A stretch of 64,000 nucleotides of DNA from an uncultured Prevotellaceae bacterium (GTDB lineage: Bacteria; Bacteroidota; Bacteroidia; Bacteroidales; Bacteroidaceae): the NCBI GenBank assembly GCA_900316285.1, contig ONCG01000003.1, positions 62,001 through 126,000 of the forward strand, given 5' to 3'. Both the position numbers and the translations under genes were made by a program. How positions within the stretch are numbered: position 1 is the stretch's first letter; each line of letters starts with the position of its first letter. Of this stretch, positions 34,978 through 43,461 are shown piece after piece. The notes under the pieces were generated by a model. The model saw only the letters and a list, made by a program, of their open reading frames with translations, did no database searches and was not told the origin of the DNA.

Positions 34978-36723
34978 CTACTTGTTTTTGGATCGTTTTG
35001 TTTTCCCAAATTTCGTTGAAGACTCATTTGTACCCGTAGAGCCACCAGCATTGTCTGATGGATTGTTCTTCAAGTATTCCGTAGACTTGTCAAACTGCAT
35101 CTCAGCAGTATAGGCATCGAAGAGAGCATCGTCGCTGTAAGCCTGGTTGTATGCTTCATGCATTTCCGCCTTGGCAGCATTGTACTCATCTTCTTTCTCA
35201 CGTGCCTTCTTCCCAGCCTCTACGGCCTTATCATGATATTCTCCATCGTTCCTATAGAAGCTGTTAGCAAGATCTTGATTACCTTGACGCTGTGCTTCAG
35301 CACCTAGCTTATACCAAGCATCCGATTCTTCTTGATTTTTCTTTGCCTCCTGCTCATAAGCAACTTTCTCCTCACGTTTCTCACGAGTGGTTTCTTTTGT
35401 TTCATTATGATAGCTGACGGCATCATCATGCTGAGCAAGCGTATCTTGGGCATCCAAAGCTTGCTGGGCTGCATTGGCTTTCTGTTCTGCAGCATTTCTG
35501 TTGTTTTCTGCCGTCTGCTTTTGTCCTTTCAGCTCATTGCCGTGATCAACACTATCTCGGAAAGAAGTATAAGCTTTATTCTGTTCTTTAGAAACCGATT
35601 CATATTCTTTCTCCGCCTTTGCCACCTTTTTGGTAGCCTTCTCCTCCTCTTTAGCAGCCTCCTTTGCAGTTTTCTCAGCTTCCTTTTTCTGATTATGGAA
35701 GTACTGGGCAGCTTCTTTGTCTCCCCTTCGTTTAGCACTCTCCTCTCTCCATTCAGCGTCCTTTGCTGCATGCTCAGCAGTTTCACGCTTCTCTGTAGCG
35801 TCTTCCTTCTCCTGATTCGCTGCCTTAAGTGATTCGTTAGCCTTTGAAAGCTCACGACTAACCGTTGCTAGTTCTTCGCCTTGTTTGTTTATTACTTCCT
35901 GATTCTGGGCCAGTTGTTTGTCAATCTGACTAATCTCTTGCTCATACTGTGCCTGTTCCTTAGTAGCCTGATCATGAATGCCTTGTAATTCTTCCGTGGT
36001 CATGGGCTTTTCCACCACCTGCTCGGTCTGACCACCAGCTACTCTATACTTATTGTTAACTGCCTCCATGGCAGCAGCTTGTTTCTTGTCGGCACGTTCA
36101 CGAAACTGCCCAGCAGTCTCACGGGCCTGTGTAGCCTTATCGAATTCACCTGCCTGCTCATAATGACTGGCTATTTCATCCAACTTGTCAGCTACGGCTC
36201 TATCACCAGCACCAGCATACTTGGCCTGTTCCCATTCGTTGTTATAAGCCCACTGCTCATCAGGCATAAGTAAACTCTTCTCTATGTCTGTCAGGGGTTC
36301 CGGCATCATAACACTTACGGGAGGAACAAACATTGGAGGAATACCCGGCATCTGGCCGTCAGTAGTAAACGTTATCTGCCCTCCCCACATACACATATTA
36401 CAGCATGTACGGGTAAGCGCGGGTTGTCCTTGTACCAGCACCATCGGGTTTCCTGGCATCCAGGGAGTAGTAACTGCGGGAATGCAGGGCATTGGAGTCA
36501 ATGCACCCATGGCTGCAGCAGTAGCTGCAGCAACAGTAGGATTAGAAGGAGTGGTGCACATACCGAAAGGCATGATATTCACCATCGGAGCAAAATCCAT
36601 GATGTTGCCTCTAGGCACATTGCTCAACATTTTAGTACGTACTGGGAGTACGACTAGAGATGAGGGTGCCATGCCAAACGTACACATCATCATTGCACCT
36701 GTTACTACATATGAGTCAGCCAT
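34978..36723 (-). CDS. DUF4280 / PAAR-like spike protein with long coiled-coil extension
   Basis: 581 residues. The N-terminal 150 residues are DUF4280, a PAAR-like spike-tip domain, with 'VVTGAMMMCTFGMAPSSLVV', 'PFGMCTTPSNPTVAAATAAA' and 'ALTRTCCNMCMWGGQITF'; conserved Cys are positioned to bind metal at the tip. From about 170 to 560 the protein is a highly charged Glu/Lys/Ala/Gln helix (TPR-like then coiled coil), with no recognisable toxin domain. PAAR-like tips cap VgrG and often carry effectors. The helical tail may be a docking arm for the neighbouring hydrophobic protein. It lies between the unknown 320-aa gene and the effector candidate. Confidence 0.82.
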   Translation of the reverse strand: MADSYVVTGAMMMCTFGMAPSSLVVLPVRTKMLSNVPRGNIMDFAPMVNIMPFGMCTTPSNPTVAAATAAAMGALTPMPCIPAVTTPWMPGNPMVLVQGQPALTRTCCNMCMWGGQITFTTDGQMPGIPPMFVPPVSVMMPEPLTDIEKSLLMPDEQWAYNNEWEQAKYAGAGDRAVADKLDEIASHYEQAGEFDKATQARETAGQFRERADKKQAAAMEAVNNKYRVAGGQTEQVVEKPMTTEELQGIHDQATKEQAQYEQEISQIDKQLAQNQEVINKQGEELATVSRELSKANESLKAANQEKEDATEKRETAEHAAKDAEWREESAKRRGDKEAAQYFHNQKKEAEKTAKEAAKEEEKATKKVAKAEKEYESVSKEQNKAYTSFRDSVDHGNELKGQKQTAENNRNAAEQKANAAQQALDAQDTLAQHDDAVSYHNETKETTREKREEKVAYEQEAKKNQEESDAWYKLGAEAQRQGNQDLANSFYRNDGEYHDKAVEAGKKAREKEDEYNAAKAEMHEAYNQAYSDDALFDAYTAEMQFDKSTEYLKNNPSDNAGGSTGTNESSTKFGKTKRSKNK

Positions 36724-36773
36724 ATATTGTTAAGTTCAAAAGTCAAAGTTCAATGCTAAATATATAAAGATCA

Positions 36774-37736
36774 TCAATTCGCAATCATTCTCTCAAGGAT
36801 GTCGGTCATTGCTTGATTATCTTTCTCCTTCAAAGCCTTAATCATAGCGGGAGCATCTGCTACATGAACCACTTTCTCACCAATCATCCTGATAGCTCGA
36901 TCTATATGTGTCGCATCTTCTCCTTTTTGTGCTATGGCACAGAAAACCGCTAACTCATTATTCTCATCAGGATAGCCATACAGCGTATTGACAAGAGCAT
37001 GGGCTAGCTGCTCTGCGTCGGAATGAATATTCAACACCATTTGTTTCATCTCGCGAGCCTTCGTCCTGGCATCTGGATCTGCAGAGTCGACGGTTTCTTT
37101 CAACTCACTACACATTTTAGCCATCTTCTCATTCTGCGACTTGATATTCCTAGAAGTCATCTTGCAGATTGAGGAAAACTTGTTTGCCTCTAACGTCTGA
37201 AGAGCTTTCTGGAAATCCATCCTTGGTAATGTCTCCAAGACTGTCTTTGATGCCAAAAAAACATCATTCACTTCATAAAGTCGATGAATGGAGACTCTGA
37301 TTCCCTTAGGAATGCGCTCTTTAGAATGGTCTCTAATCTCAACGAGCAGTTCTATCCAAGCTTTAACTATATTGGAGATTCCACCCATCTCTCCTGCCAT
37401 CATCAAGACGTCAAACTTGCTAACCGACTTGCTGCCTTTCAACGTGCCATTCTGCTTTTCATGCCTAAGCTTCTCATGCCTTGATACTGGCGGTGCAGGA
37501 GACTCTTCTGACATGAAATCAATGCCATCTGGAGGAACAATCCCACTTTCAGTTTCAAGAGATTCTTGAGAATCGGTCTTTGGGGAAGCCTCTAATGACT
37601 TTTGTATTGGTGATGGATCAACAACGTCAGGATTCTTTTCTAAAGATTCAGCCTGAACAGCCTGTGGCTCCGCAGCCTCTTCAAATTTGCTGAGGTACTT
37701 ATCGTATGAAGAGAAATTCTGATTATCGTTTTCCAT
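36774..37736 (-). CDS. T6SS-linked protein between vgrG and PAAR-like gene (unknown; possible adaptor)
   Basis: 320 residues, cytoplasmic. About 100 residues of Pro/Ser/Glu-rich disordered N-terminus are followed by a helical domain ('KFDVLMMAGEMGGISNIVKA', 'AREMKQMVLNIHSDAEQLAH', 'IRMIGEKVVHVADAPAMIKA'). No signal peptide and no known motif. Its place, 6 bp after vgrG and before the spike tip, is where effector chaperones or adaptors usually occur in T6SS loci. That assignment rests on location only. Confidence 0.55.
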   Translation of the reverse strand: MENDNQNFSSYDKYLSKFEEAAEPQAVQAESLEKNPDVVDPSPIQKSLEASPKTDSQESLETESGIVPPDGIDFMSEESPAPPVSRHEKLRHEKQNGTLKGSKSVSKFDVLMMAGEMGGISNIVKAWIELLVEIRDHSKERIPKGIRVSIHRLYEVNDVFLASKTVLETLPRMDFQKALQTLEANKFSSICKMTSRNIKSQNEKMAKMCSELKETVDSADPDARTKAREMKQMVLNIHSDAEQLAHALVNTLYGYPDENNELAVFCAIAQKGEDATHIDRAIRMIGEKVVHVADAPAMIKALKEKDNQAMTDILERMIAN

Positions 37737-37742
37737 ATTTGT

Positions 37743-39902
37743 TTAGCTCTCCTTAATCAAAGGCGCCTTAATATCAATAGTAGCAGTTGCGGTGAAATTG
37801 ATTGACGCTTGCGCATTAATCTCGTGTGTCATAGAATACTCCTTATATGAATTTTGGGCTTGCATCTGTATATCCATCGATTTGACGGCAAATTTCTTGG
37901 TAACATCAAAGCCTGCATTTGAAAAAGATTTGACTTCTAAGTCTTTCTTCGTCTCTATACGATACTTACCGTCAATGTGGTCATGCCGGTCTTTCTTTGT
38001 TGTGATATGCGTATCATCATTCGAAACAATCGTCAAAATCTTCGATGTCTTAAGGTACATATCCGCTTCCGAATTTGCATAAAACTCATTATCACACATT
38101 TGAGTGATGTCGTGTTTGGCTTGTAGGAAGAAATCATTACCCGCCTCAACATGAATGTCATGTCCAGCCTTAATATTTATGTCATTTGAGGCCTGGAGGT
38201 CAATATTTCCTGCAGATTTCAACTTAATGAGTTTTCTATCGGTAGAAAGGAGTAGCTCATAGTAATTCAGCTGGTTGTCGTAGATACGGATGTATCCTTT
38301 GTCACCCCATTCATCTTTAGTCGCAGTGTCGTGTATCTCTATGGTATGACCACTAGCTGTGCGAATGGCCTTTACATTATTCGTACCTGGATACCATGCG
38401 TCATCAACTGGAGTGAAGAGAGCCGACATGTTACATCCTGCAACATAAGGACGCTCCATATTACCTCCAACGAATTCCACAAACACCTGACTATTGATTT
38501 CAGGAATCAGATGGGTGCCAAACTTAGGATCTTCAGACCCTGAATAAGGCTGAGAGACATGTATCCATGGGGTCCATTTCTTTTTATCTTCTGAACCATC
38601 TGCTCGTAACTGCGGAACATTGAATCTAATTCTGACACGTCCCCAATGCTTTGGATCCTCCGTGTCTTTGACAACGCCCTTGACGGGATGGTTGCAGACG
38701 GGATATATGGTGGGGTCAAGATAGGGAGGGTAGTCAAGGGCAGCGGTAATACCCTTAAAGGTGTTACTGTATTCTTGGTCAATGTTAAACTCATGTACTA
38801 CCTCTGTTATCAATATCTCATCTTGCTGAACCTCACTCTTTTCCTCTGAGGAACCACTGCTAAGATAATTGTCCTTGATGGTGAGCTTTGCACCAATCTT
38901 CATCTTCGAGCAATAGGTATTACCTTGGTAAACCAACATATTAGCGCGACGTCCTTCTCTAAATGCTGTTGGAGTTTCACTAAAAATTTCTTTTCCCAGG
39001 TCCCCTATTTTAGTGATATCGTCATCACGCTCCATGCTGATTGACTCAGACTCAAACCCCGTCTTATGTGCATACTTTTCATTAGAGACAGCATATGTCG
39101 TATCACTCAACTTATTCCCACAGTCTTTCAATTTGTCGTCATCAGCGCCAGATACACCTATCGAATGCGTTTCGTTATAGCTAATCTGCAAAAAATGTTT
39201 TTTCGTATGAAAAGTCTTCAGACATGCACTATACTGAGGTAGATCTCTGCTGGGGTATGCCAGAACGATACTATCCTGCTCGCCAAACTTTCCGAAGTGG
39301 AGTTTCTTGCCATTGTTGAACATCCATTCACCATGACGTTGAGCTAAACGCTGCAGGAATTCATAACTTGTCTCATTGAACTTAACGGTATAAAAAATCG
39401 GATCAGTCTTCTTAGGATCTATCTCTGCCTCTACACCTGCATAGTCCGTTACGTCCTTTATAATGTCTGCAAGCGACATCTCATTGAACACATTGAAATC
39501 GGGAGAATCATTCATAACTGTGTCCTTGGTCTCTGCCACCACCTCAATTCCATACTCCGATTCCTTGCGAGTGGCTTTAGCAGAAATGACAATACCTTCA
39601 AACTCGATGTCGGCATTCTGCGAACCTTCGGAGAAACCTTGTATCTCCTGCTCCATAGAATCAGTCTGCAAACTAAGCGTCACATCTTTACCGATAATGG
39701 AGCCACAGGTTGTAAACTGTATCTCATTGATATCCTCATCGGGAGCCTTGCATAAAGAGAACTCAAGTTTACATGGTTCCAACAGTCTTTGAGTCAACTT
39801 AAACTTATTCAGACTATACTTGGCACCATCGAGTTCAATGTTGAACTGCTTCGACGGTGTTCCGTTGACACTGAACGCAATATTCTTAACAGTTATCGAC
39901 AT
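37743..39902 (-). CDS. tssI: T6SS spike protein VgrG (TssI)
   Basis: 719 residues. gp27-like N-terminal part ('TVKFNETSYEFLQRLAQRHG' near 175), then the gp5 OB-fold ('PVCNHPVKGVVKDTEDPKHW', 'GRVRIRFNVPQLRADG') and 'TPWIHVSQPYSG'. A long C-terminal beta-helix follows with repeated 'DINIKAGHDIHVEAGNDFFL' type strands. It trimerises into the membrane-puncturing needle tip and carries cargo. No extra C-terminal toxin domain is present, since the protein ends after the helix. It lies 48 bp downstream of the Hcp fusion gene. Confidence 0.93.
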   Translation of the reverse strand: MSITVKNIAFSVNGTPSKQFNIELDGAKYSLNKFKLTQRLLEPCKLEFSLCKAPDEDINEIQFTTCGSIIGKDVTLSLQTDSMEQEIQGFSEGSQNADIEFEGIVISAKATRKESEYGIEVVAETKDTVMNDSPDFNVFNEMSLADIIKDVTDYAGVEAEIDPKKTDPIFYTVKFNETSYEFLQRLAQRHGEWMFNNGKKLHFGKFGEQDSIVLAYPSRDLPQYSACLKTFHTKKHFLQISYNETHSIGVSGADDDKLKDCGNKLSDTTYAVSNEKYAHKTGFESESISMERDDDITKIGDLGKEIFSETPTAFREGRRANMLVYQGNTYCSKMKIGAKLTIKDNYLSSGSSEEKSEVQQDEILITEVVHEFNIDQEYSNTFKGITAALDYPPYLDPTIYPVCNHPVKGVVKDTEDPKHWGRVRIRFNVPQLRADGSEDKKKWTPWIHVSQPYSGSEDPKFGTHLIPEINSQVFVEFVGGNMERPYVAGCNMSALFTPVDDAWYPGTNNVKAIRTASGHTIEIHDTATKDEWGDKGYIRIYDNQLNYYELLLSTDRKLIKLKSAGNIDLQASNDINIKAGHDIHVEAGNDFFLQAKHDITQMCDNEFYANSEADMYLKTSKILTIVSNDDTHITTKKDRHDHIDGKYRIETKKDLEVKSFSNAGFDVTKKFAVKSMDIQMQAQNSYKEYSMTHEINAQASINFTATATIDIKAPLIKES

Positions 39903-39950
39903 AACGAAAAACTATCAATTATCAATTCTCAACTATCAATTATCAATCAG

Positions 39951-42917
39951 CTACGTCCAATCATTGTTGAACTCTGCCTGATCATTGCTACCCACGATAA
40001 TTTGCTCTGCAGCGATAGTCACTCGAGTATGCATCAAGCGAGAGTCATGGTCATTGAAGTAATCCTCTAACTCTGTGCAGTAAGCATTCTTAAAGTTCAC
40101 TGTTTTGTAGCTACGCTTATTCTTCTGAGAATAAACCACAAACTTCAGTACACCTGAGTATACTTGTGTCTTGCTGAACATCCACTTATAGAAGAACACA
40201 TTGTCGTCGCTCAGCGAAGGCATGATAAATGTGATGGCACCACCACGCGGACGGGTAGAAGGTTTGCCTGTGCTGTCGTATTGCTGGAAGAAGCGATACC
40301 TGCATTCCACAATACCATATTTCTTACCTCCCACCTCTATCTTTCCATGGAAGGAATCGTTCTCGCTTCCGGCAGCCTCTGAGCCACCTATTAGTCCATC
40401 CGTCAAGGAATTAGCAGTACTCAAGGCACTATCCACGGAGGGAGCACGACTAGTGATGTCACTCAAGTCTCCAAGGAAATTGTTTAATCCTCCCTCCAGC
40501 TTATTTCCTATTTCATTGAGTGCCTTCTCTGCGGCTTCTTTAACTTTATTTGCTGTATCTTTGGCTTTATTGACAAGATCGTCAGCCTTGCTTGACAGAT
40601 TATTCACCACAGAGTCAATCTGGCCTGCCACCGCATCTGTGGTTTCAGTGAGTTTCTGGGAAGCATCGTTGATCAAGGTATCTACCTTTCCGACAGCTTC
40701 GTTGGCAGCATCCCCAATCTTATCTTTCACCTCTTCGACCTTCGCCTTGGCCTTGTCTGCCATTTCTTTAGCCTCATTGGTGATTTGTGTAGCCTTTTCC
40801 TTGGCCTGGTTAGCCACTTCCTTAGCCTTGTCTTCTATATTCCGAACGCCATCTTTAACTTTATTTTCTACCTCATTGGCAACTTCCTTGGCCTTATTCT
40901 CTATGTTATTAACGATGTCCTTAGCCTCTTGTTCGAGCTTTTTCAACTCTTCAGTTGCATCCTCACCCAGTTCTTCGGCTTTCTCTCTTATCTCTTTGGC
41001 CTTTTGTTGTATCTTCTCAACAGCTTCCTCAGCCTCCTTCTGAATCTGTTCTTGTGTATCCTTGACCTTTTGCTCCACCTCATTGGCCATCTCCTTGGCC
41101 TCATCCTGAAGTTTGTCGGCAGCTTGTGTGGCTTGTTCTTTTATCTCATTGACACCATTTTCTACCTTCTTTTCAACAGCATGGGCGTCACTCTTCAGCT
41201 GGTCAACAGTTTCTTTTGCCTGTGCTTCAATCTCTTCGGCCTTCTTCTGTGCTTCTTCTTTCGATTTTGCAATACTGTCCTGTATTTTATCCTTTACCTC
41301 AAAAACCGATTCTGCTAATTCAAAGTCATCGCTTATTCTGCCCTTAATCTCATCAGTTACTGACAGAACCTTTTCAAAACCACTTTTTACCTTGTTCGTA
41401 GCACTTTCGCCTTGTGAGATAACATTATTGATACCCCCTTGGATGCCGCTCTCTATACTACTACCAATGCCTTGGGCTTTGGACGCAGCACTGCTAATAC
41501 CACTCTCTATACTACTGCCCAAACCTTGGGCTTTGGACGCAGCACTGCTGATGCCACTCTCTATACTATTGCCCAAACCTTGGGCTTTGGACGCGGCACT
41601 GCTGATGCCGCTTTCTATACTTCCACCTACTTTTTCGGCTTCCTTCTGAAAACTCGACACAGCCTGAGAGGCTTGTTCCTGTAGTTGTGACGCCGCCTGG
41701 GTAGCTTTCCCCTGAACATCCTGAATACCACTCTCTATCTGAGAGGTAAGATTCTGGGCACTATCTTGTAGTTGCGTAACAGCACTTTCTGCTTGCTGCT
41801 TCACTTGAGCCACGGCATTGGCTGAAGCGGCGCTTGCCTGACTTGCTGCCTCACTAGCCTGCTGCTGAATATTGCTGATACTATCCTGCACCTGACTGCT
41901 CATCTCCTGAGCTTTGCTCTGAAGCTCACTGGCAGCATTTTGTGCTTTTTCTTGTAACTGGGAGGCAGCTTGGGACGCTTGTTGCTGGATATTGCTAACT
42001 CCATCTTGGAGTCTTGAACTCGCTTCCTGTGCACCATTCTCTATTTGAGAAGCGGCATTTTTAATCTGCGACTCCATCTGCTGAGCCGTCTGTTCCGCCA
42101 TCTCCTTGGCAGAACCCATAGCCTGCTCCATCTGACCGGCAGCTTCCTCAGCAGCACTTTGAACTGAACTCGCTGCATTCTGAGCTGTCGACTCTATCTG
42201 ACTAACCGCATTCTGGGCAGTATTCTCAAGTGTACTCGTTGCATTCTGAGCCGCACTCTCAATCTGACTAGTCAGATTCTGCCCCATGTCTTGTGCAGAA
42301 TTAATTGCATTCTCAACGCTACCCTGCACTTTATCGGCAGCATTCTGGGCCGCATTCTGCACTGTATCAGCAGCATTCTCCATGGTGCTCGCCGCTTTAT
42401 CGGCAACACTCTGAGCCATATTCTGGGCAGAGTCCATCGCATTTTGGGCTCCATCCTTTATTGTGTTGGCAGCATTCTGAACCGTGTCCTGAACTGTGTT
42501 GGCTGCATTCTGCAAGGTGCTCGTCGCCTTGTCAGCCATATTCTGAGCCATGTTCTGGGCAGAGTTTACTGCATTGTTGGCTGCGTTTTGAACAGAAGCA
42601 GCTGCGTTCTGAGCTGCATTCTGGACAGAGTTTACTGTATTGCTAGCTGCATTCTGTACAGAATTAGCTGCGTTCTGAGCCGCATTCTGGGCAGAATTAG
42701 CGGTATTTTTAAACAATTTCTCCGCTGTTTCACTAGCGTTTTTTGCTGCTGATTCTGCTGAGTCGACAGCATTTTTTACGGCCGACTCAGCAGAACGAGC
42801 AGCTTTCTTCTTGCGAGAGCCAAAAAGATTGAACACATCCTCTATATCTGATTCTACACCGTCTGTAGTTTTCTTGATAGAATCAGCTGCTTTCGATATA
42901 TCGTCAAGGAATCCCAT
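39951..42917 (-). CDS. Hcp (TssD) domain at the C-terminus of a giant LEA/apolipoprotein-like repeat protein
   Basis: 988 residues. The last 133 residues are Hcp-like: 'KYGIVECRYRFFQQYDSTGK', 'TRPRGGAITFIMPSLSDD' and 'FYKWMFSKTQVYSGVLKF' follow the stand-alone Hcp at 43017-43421 segment by segment. Residues 1-855 are low-complexity amphipathic helix with 11-residue-like units such as 'NAAQNAANSVQNAA' and 'KEVANEVENKVKDGV', resembling LEA and apolipoprotein repeats. Three nearly identical 'SIESGISSAASKAQGLG' repeats lie near 430-490. No Cys or Trp is visible through most of it. Evolved Hcps usually carry a C-terminal toxin; here the extra part is N-terminal, so it would lie inside or above the tube ring. 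Function unknown: it could be cargo, a membrane-active effector or a ruler. Confidence 0.8.
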   Translation of the reverse strand: MGFLDDISKAADSIKKTTDGVESDIEDVFNLFGSRKKKAARSAESAVKNAVDSAESAAKNASETAEKLFKNTANSAQNAAQNAANSVQNAASNTVNSVQNAAQNAAASVQNAANNAVNSAQNMAQNMADKATSTLQNAANTVQDTVQNAANTIKDGAQNAMDSAQNMAQSVADKAASTMENAADTVQNAAQNAADKVQGSVENAINSAQDMGQNLTSQIESAAQNATSTLENTAQNAVSQIESTAQNAASSVQSAAEEAAGQMEQAMGSAKEMAEQTAQQMESQIKNAASQIENGAQEASSRLQDGVSNIQQQASQAASQLQEKAQNAASELQSKAQEMSSQVQDSISNIQQQASEAASQASAASANAVAQVKQQAESAVTQLQDSAQNLTSQIESGIQDVQGKATQAASQLQEQASQAVSSFQKEAEKVGGSIESGISSAASKAQGLGNSIESGISSAASKAQGLGSSIESGISSAASKAQGIGSSIESGIQGGINNVISQGESATNKVKSGFEKVLSVTDEIKGRISDDFELAESVFEVKDKIQDSIAKSKEEAQKKAEEIEAQAKETVDQLKSDAHAVEKKVENGVNEIKEQATQAADKLQDEAKEMANEVEQKVKDTQEQIQKEAEEAVEKIQQKAKEIREKAEELGEDATEELKKLEQEAKDIVNNIENKAKEVANEVENKVKDGVRNIEDKAKEVANQAKEKATQITNEAKEMADKAKAKVEEVKDKIGDAANEAVGKVDTLINDASQKLTETTDAVAGQIDSVVNNLSSKADDLVNKAKDTANKVKEAAEKALNEIGNKLEGGLNNFLGDLSDITSRAPSVDSALSTANSLTDGLIGGSEAAGSENDSFHGKIEVGGKKYGIVECRYRFFQQYDSTGKPSTRPRGGAITFIMPSLSDDNVFFYKWMFSKTQVYSGVLKFVVYSQKNKRSYKTVNFKNAYCTELEDYFNDHDSRLMHTRVTIAAEQIIVGSNDQAEFNNDWT
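41440..41625 (-). repeat. Three ~54-bp direct repeats in the Hcp-fusion gene
   Basis: Tandem units encode SIESGISSAASKAQGLG-type blocks, with about 90% identity by eye. The copies sit on a codon-preserving 54-bp period, so copy-number change would be in frame. Confidence 0.75.
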
Positions 42918-42955
42918 ACGTTATAATATAATAAGGTATATAATATAATAAGGTG
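42918..42955. repeat. Direct repeat TATAATATAATAAGGT upstream of the Hcp-fusion start
   Basis: Two copies of an AT-rich 17-18-bp repeat lie immediately upstream of the ATG at 42917. Role unknown; it could influence ribosome access or hold a weak promoter. Confidence 0.5.
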
Positions 42956-42971
42956 TAGTTAATTAGAGGAA

Positions 42972-43002
42972 ATGAGGGTGTGCTCAGGGAACACACCCTC
43001 AT
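42972..43002 (-). promoter_or_regulatory. Strong stem-loop just after the hcp stop codon
   Basis: ATGAGGGTGTG (42972-42982) pairs with CACACCCTCAT (42992-43002) to give an 11-bp stem and 9-nt loop. No U-run follows, so it is not a classical terminator. It lies 15 nt past hcp inside the unit and could stabilise hcp mRNA or act as an attenuator. Confidence 0.65.
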
Positions 43003-43016
43003 GATTTCAACAAGAT

Positions 43017-43421
43017 CTAGTTGTCGATAGTCCAACGGTTGTTGTGACGAGCGTTGCCGATGGAAATCTCCTTAGCAGAGATTGTGAACTCCTCGTACTG
43101 CTGTACTTCGTTCTTGTTGTCATAGGTCTCAGCATATTCTACGAGATAGCCTTCAGTGAAATCGAGGTGCTTCATCTCACCACCCTGACGGTTGGGGAAC
43201 GAAATTGTACCTGACTTACTCATGTAGGTGTCGCACATCCACTCCAGAAGTTCGGTGTTGCCATCGTCGTTCGACTTCACCTTCAGATAGATCTTACCAC
43301 CGCGGGTGGTACCTGTGGGCTGACCTTCGACGTCAGTCTGCTGATTGAGTTCATAACGAACATACATTACCTCGCGCTCGGCGATGCCGTCAGCTTTGAT
43401 AGTCACGGTTCTTGTTGCCAT
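43017..43421 (-). CDS. tssD: T6SS tube protein Hcp (TssD)
   Basis: 134 residues. Matches the Bacteroidota TssD: 'VRYELNQQTDVEGQPTGTTR', 'GGKIYLKVKSNDD', 'LLEWMCDTYMSKSGTISF', 'LDFTEGYLVEYAETYD' and the closing 'TISAKEISIGNARHNNRWTI'. It polymerises as hexameric rings inside the TssBC sheath and carries small effectors. It is followed by a stable stem-loop, consistent with higher Hcp than downstream gene output. The tssC gene is 40 bp upstream. Confidence 0.95.
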   Translation of the reverse strand: MATRTVTIKADGIAEREVMYVRYELNQQTDVEGQPTGTTRGGKIYLKVKSNDDGNTELLEWMCDTYMSKSGTISFPNRQGGEMKHLDFTEGYLVEYAETYDNKNEVQQYEEFTISAKEISIGNARHNNRWTIDN

Positions 43422-43461
43422 AATAGTTCAAGATTTTAAAAGTTAGAAAAATGATTATTTA

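Noticed and set aside
40785-41649. Long plus-strand frames over the Hcp-fusion gene, rich in Leu/Phe/Ser
   Set aside because: They are antisense reads of a low-complexity Ala/Lys/Glu helical sequence.
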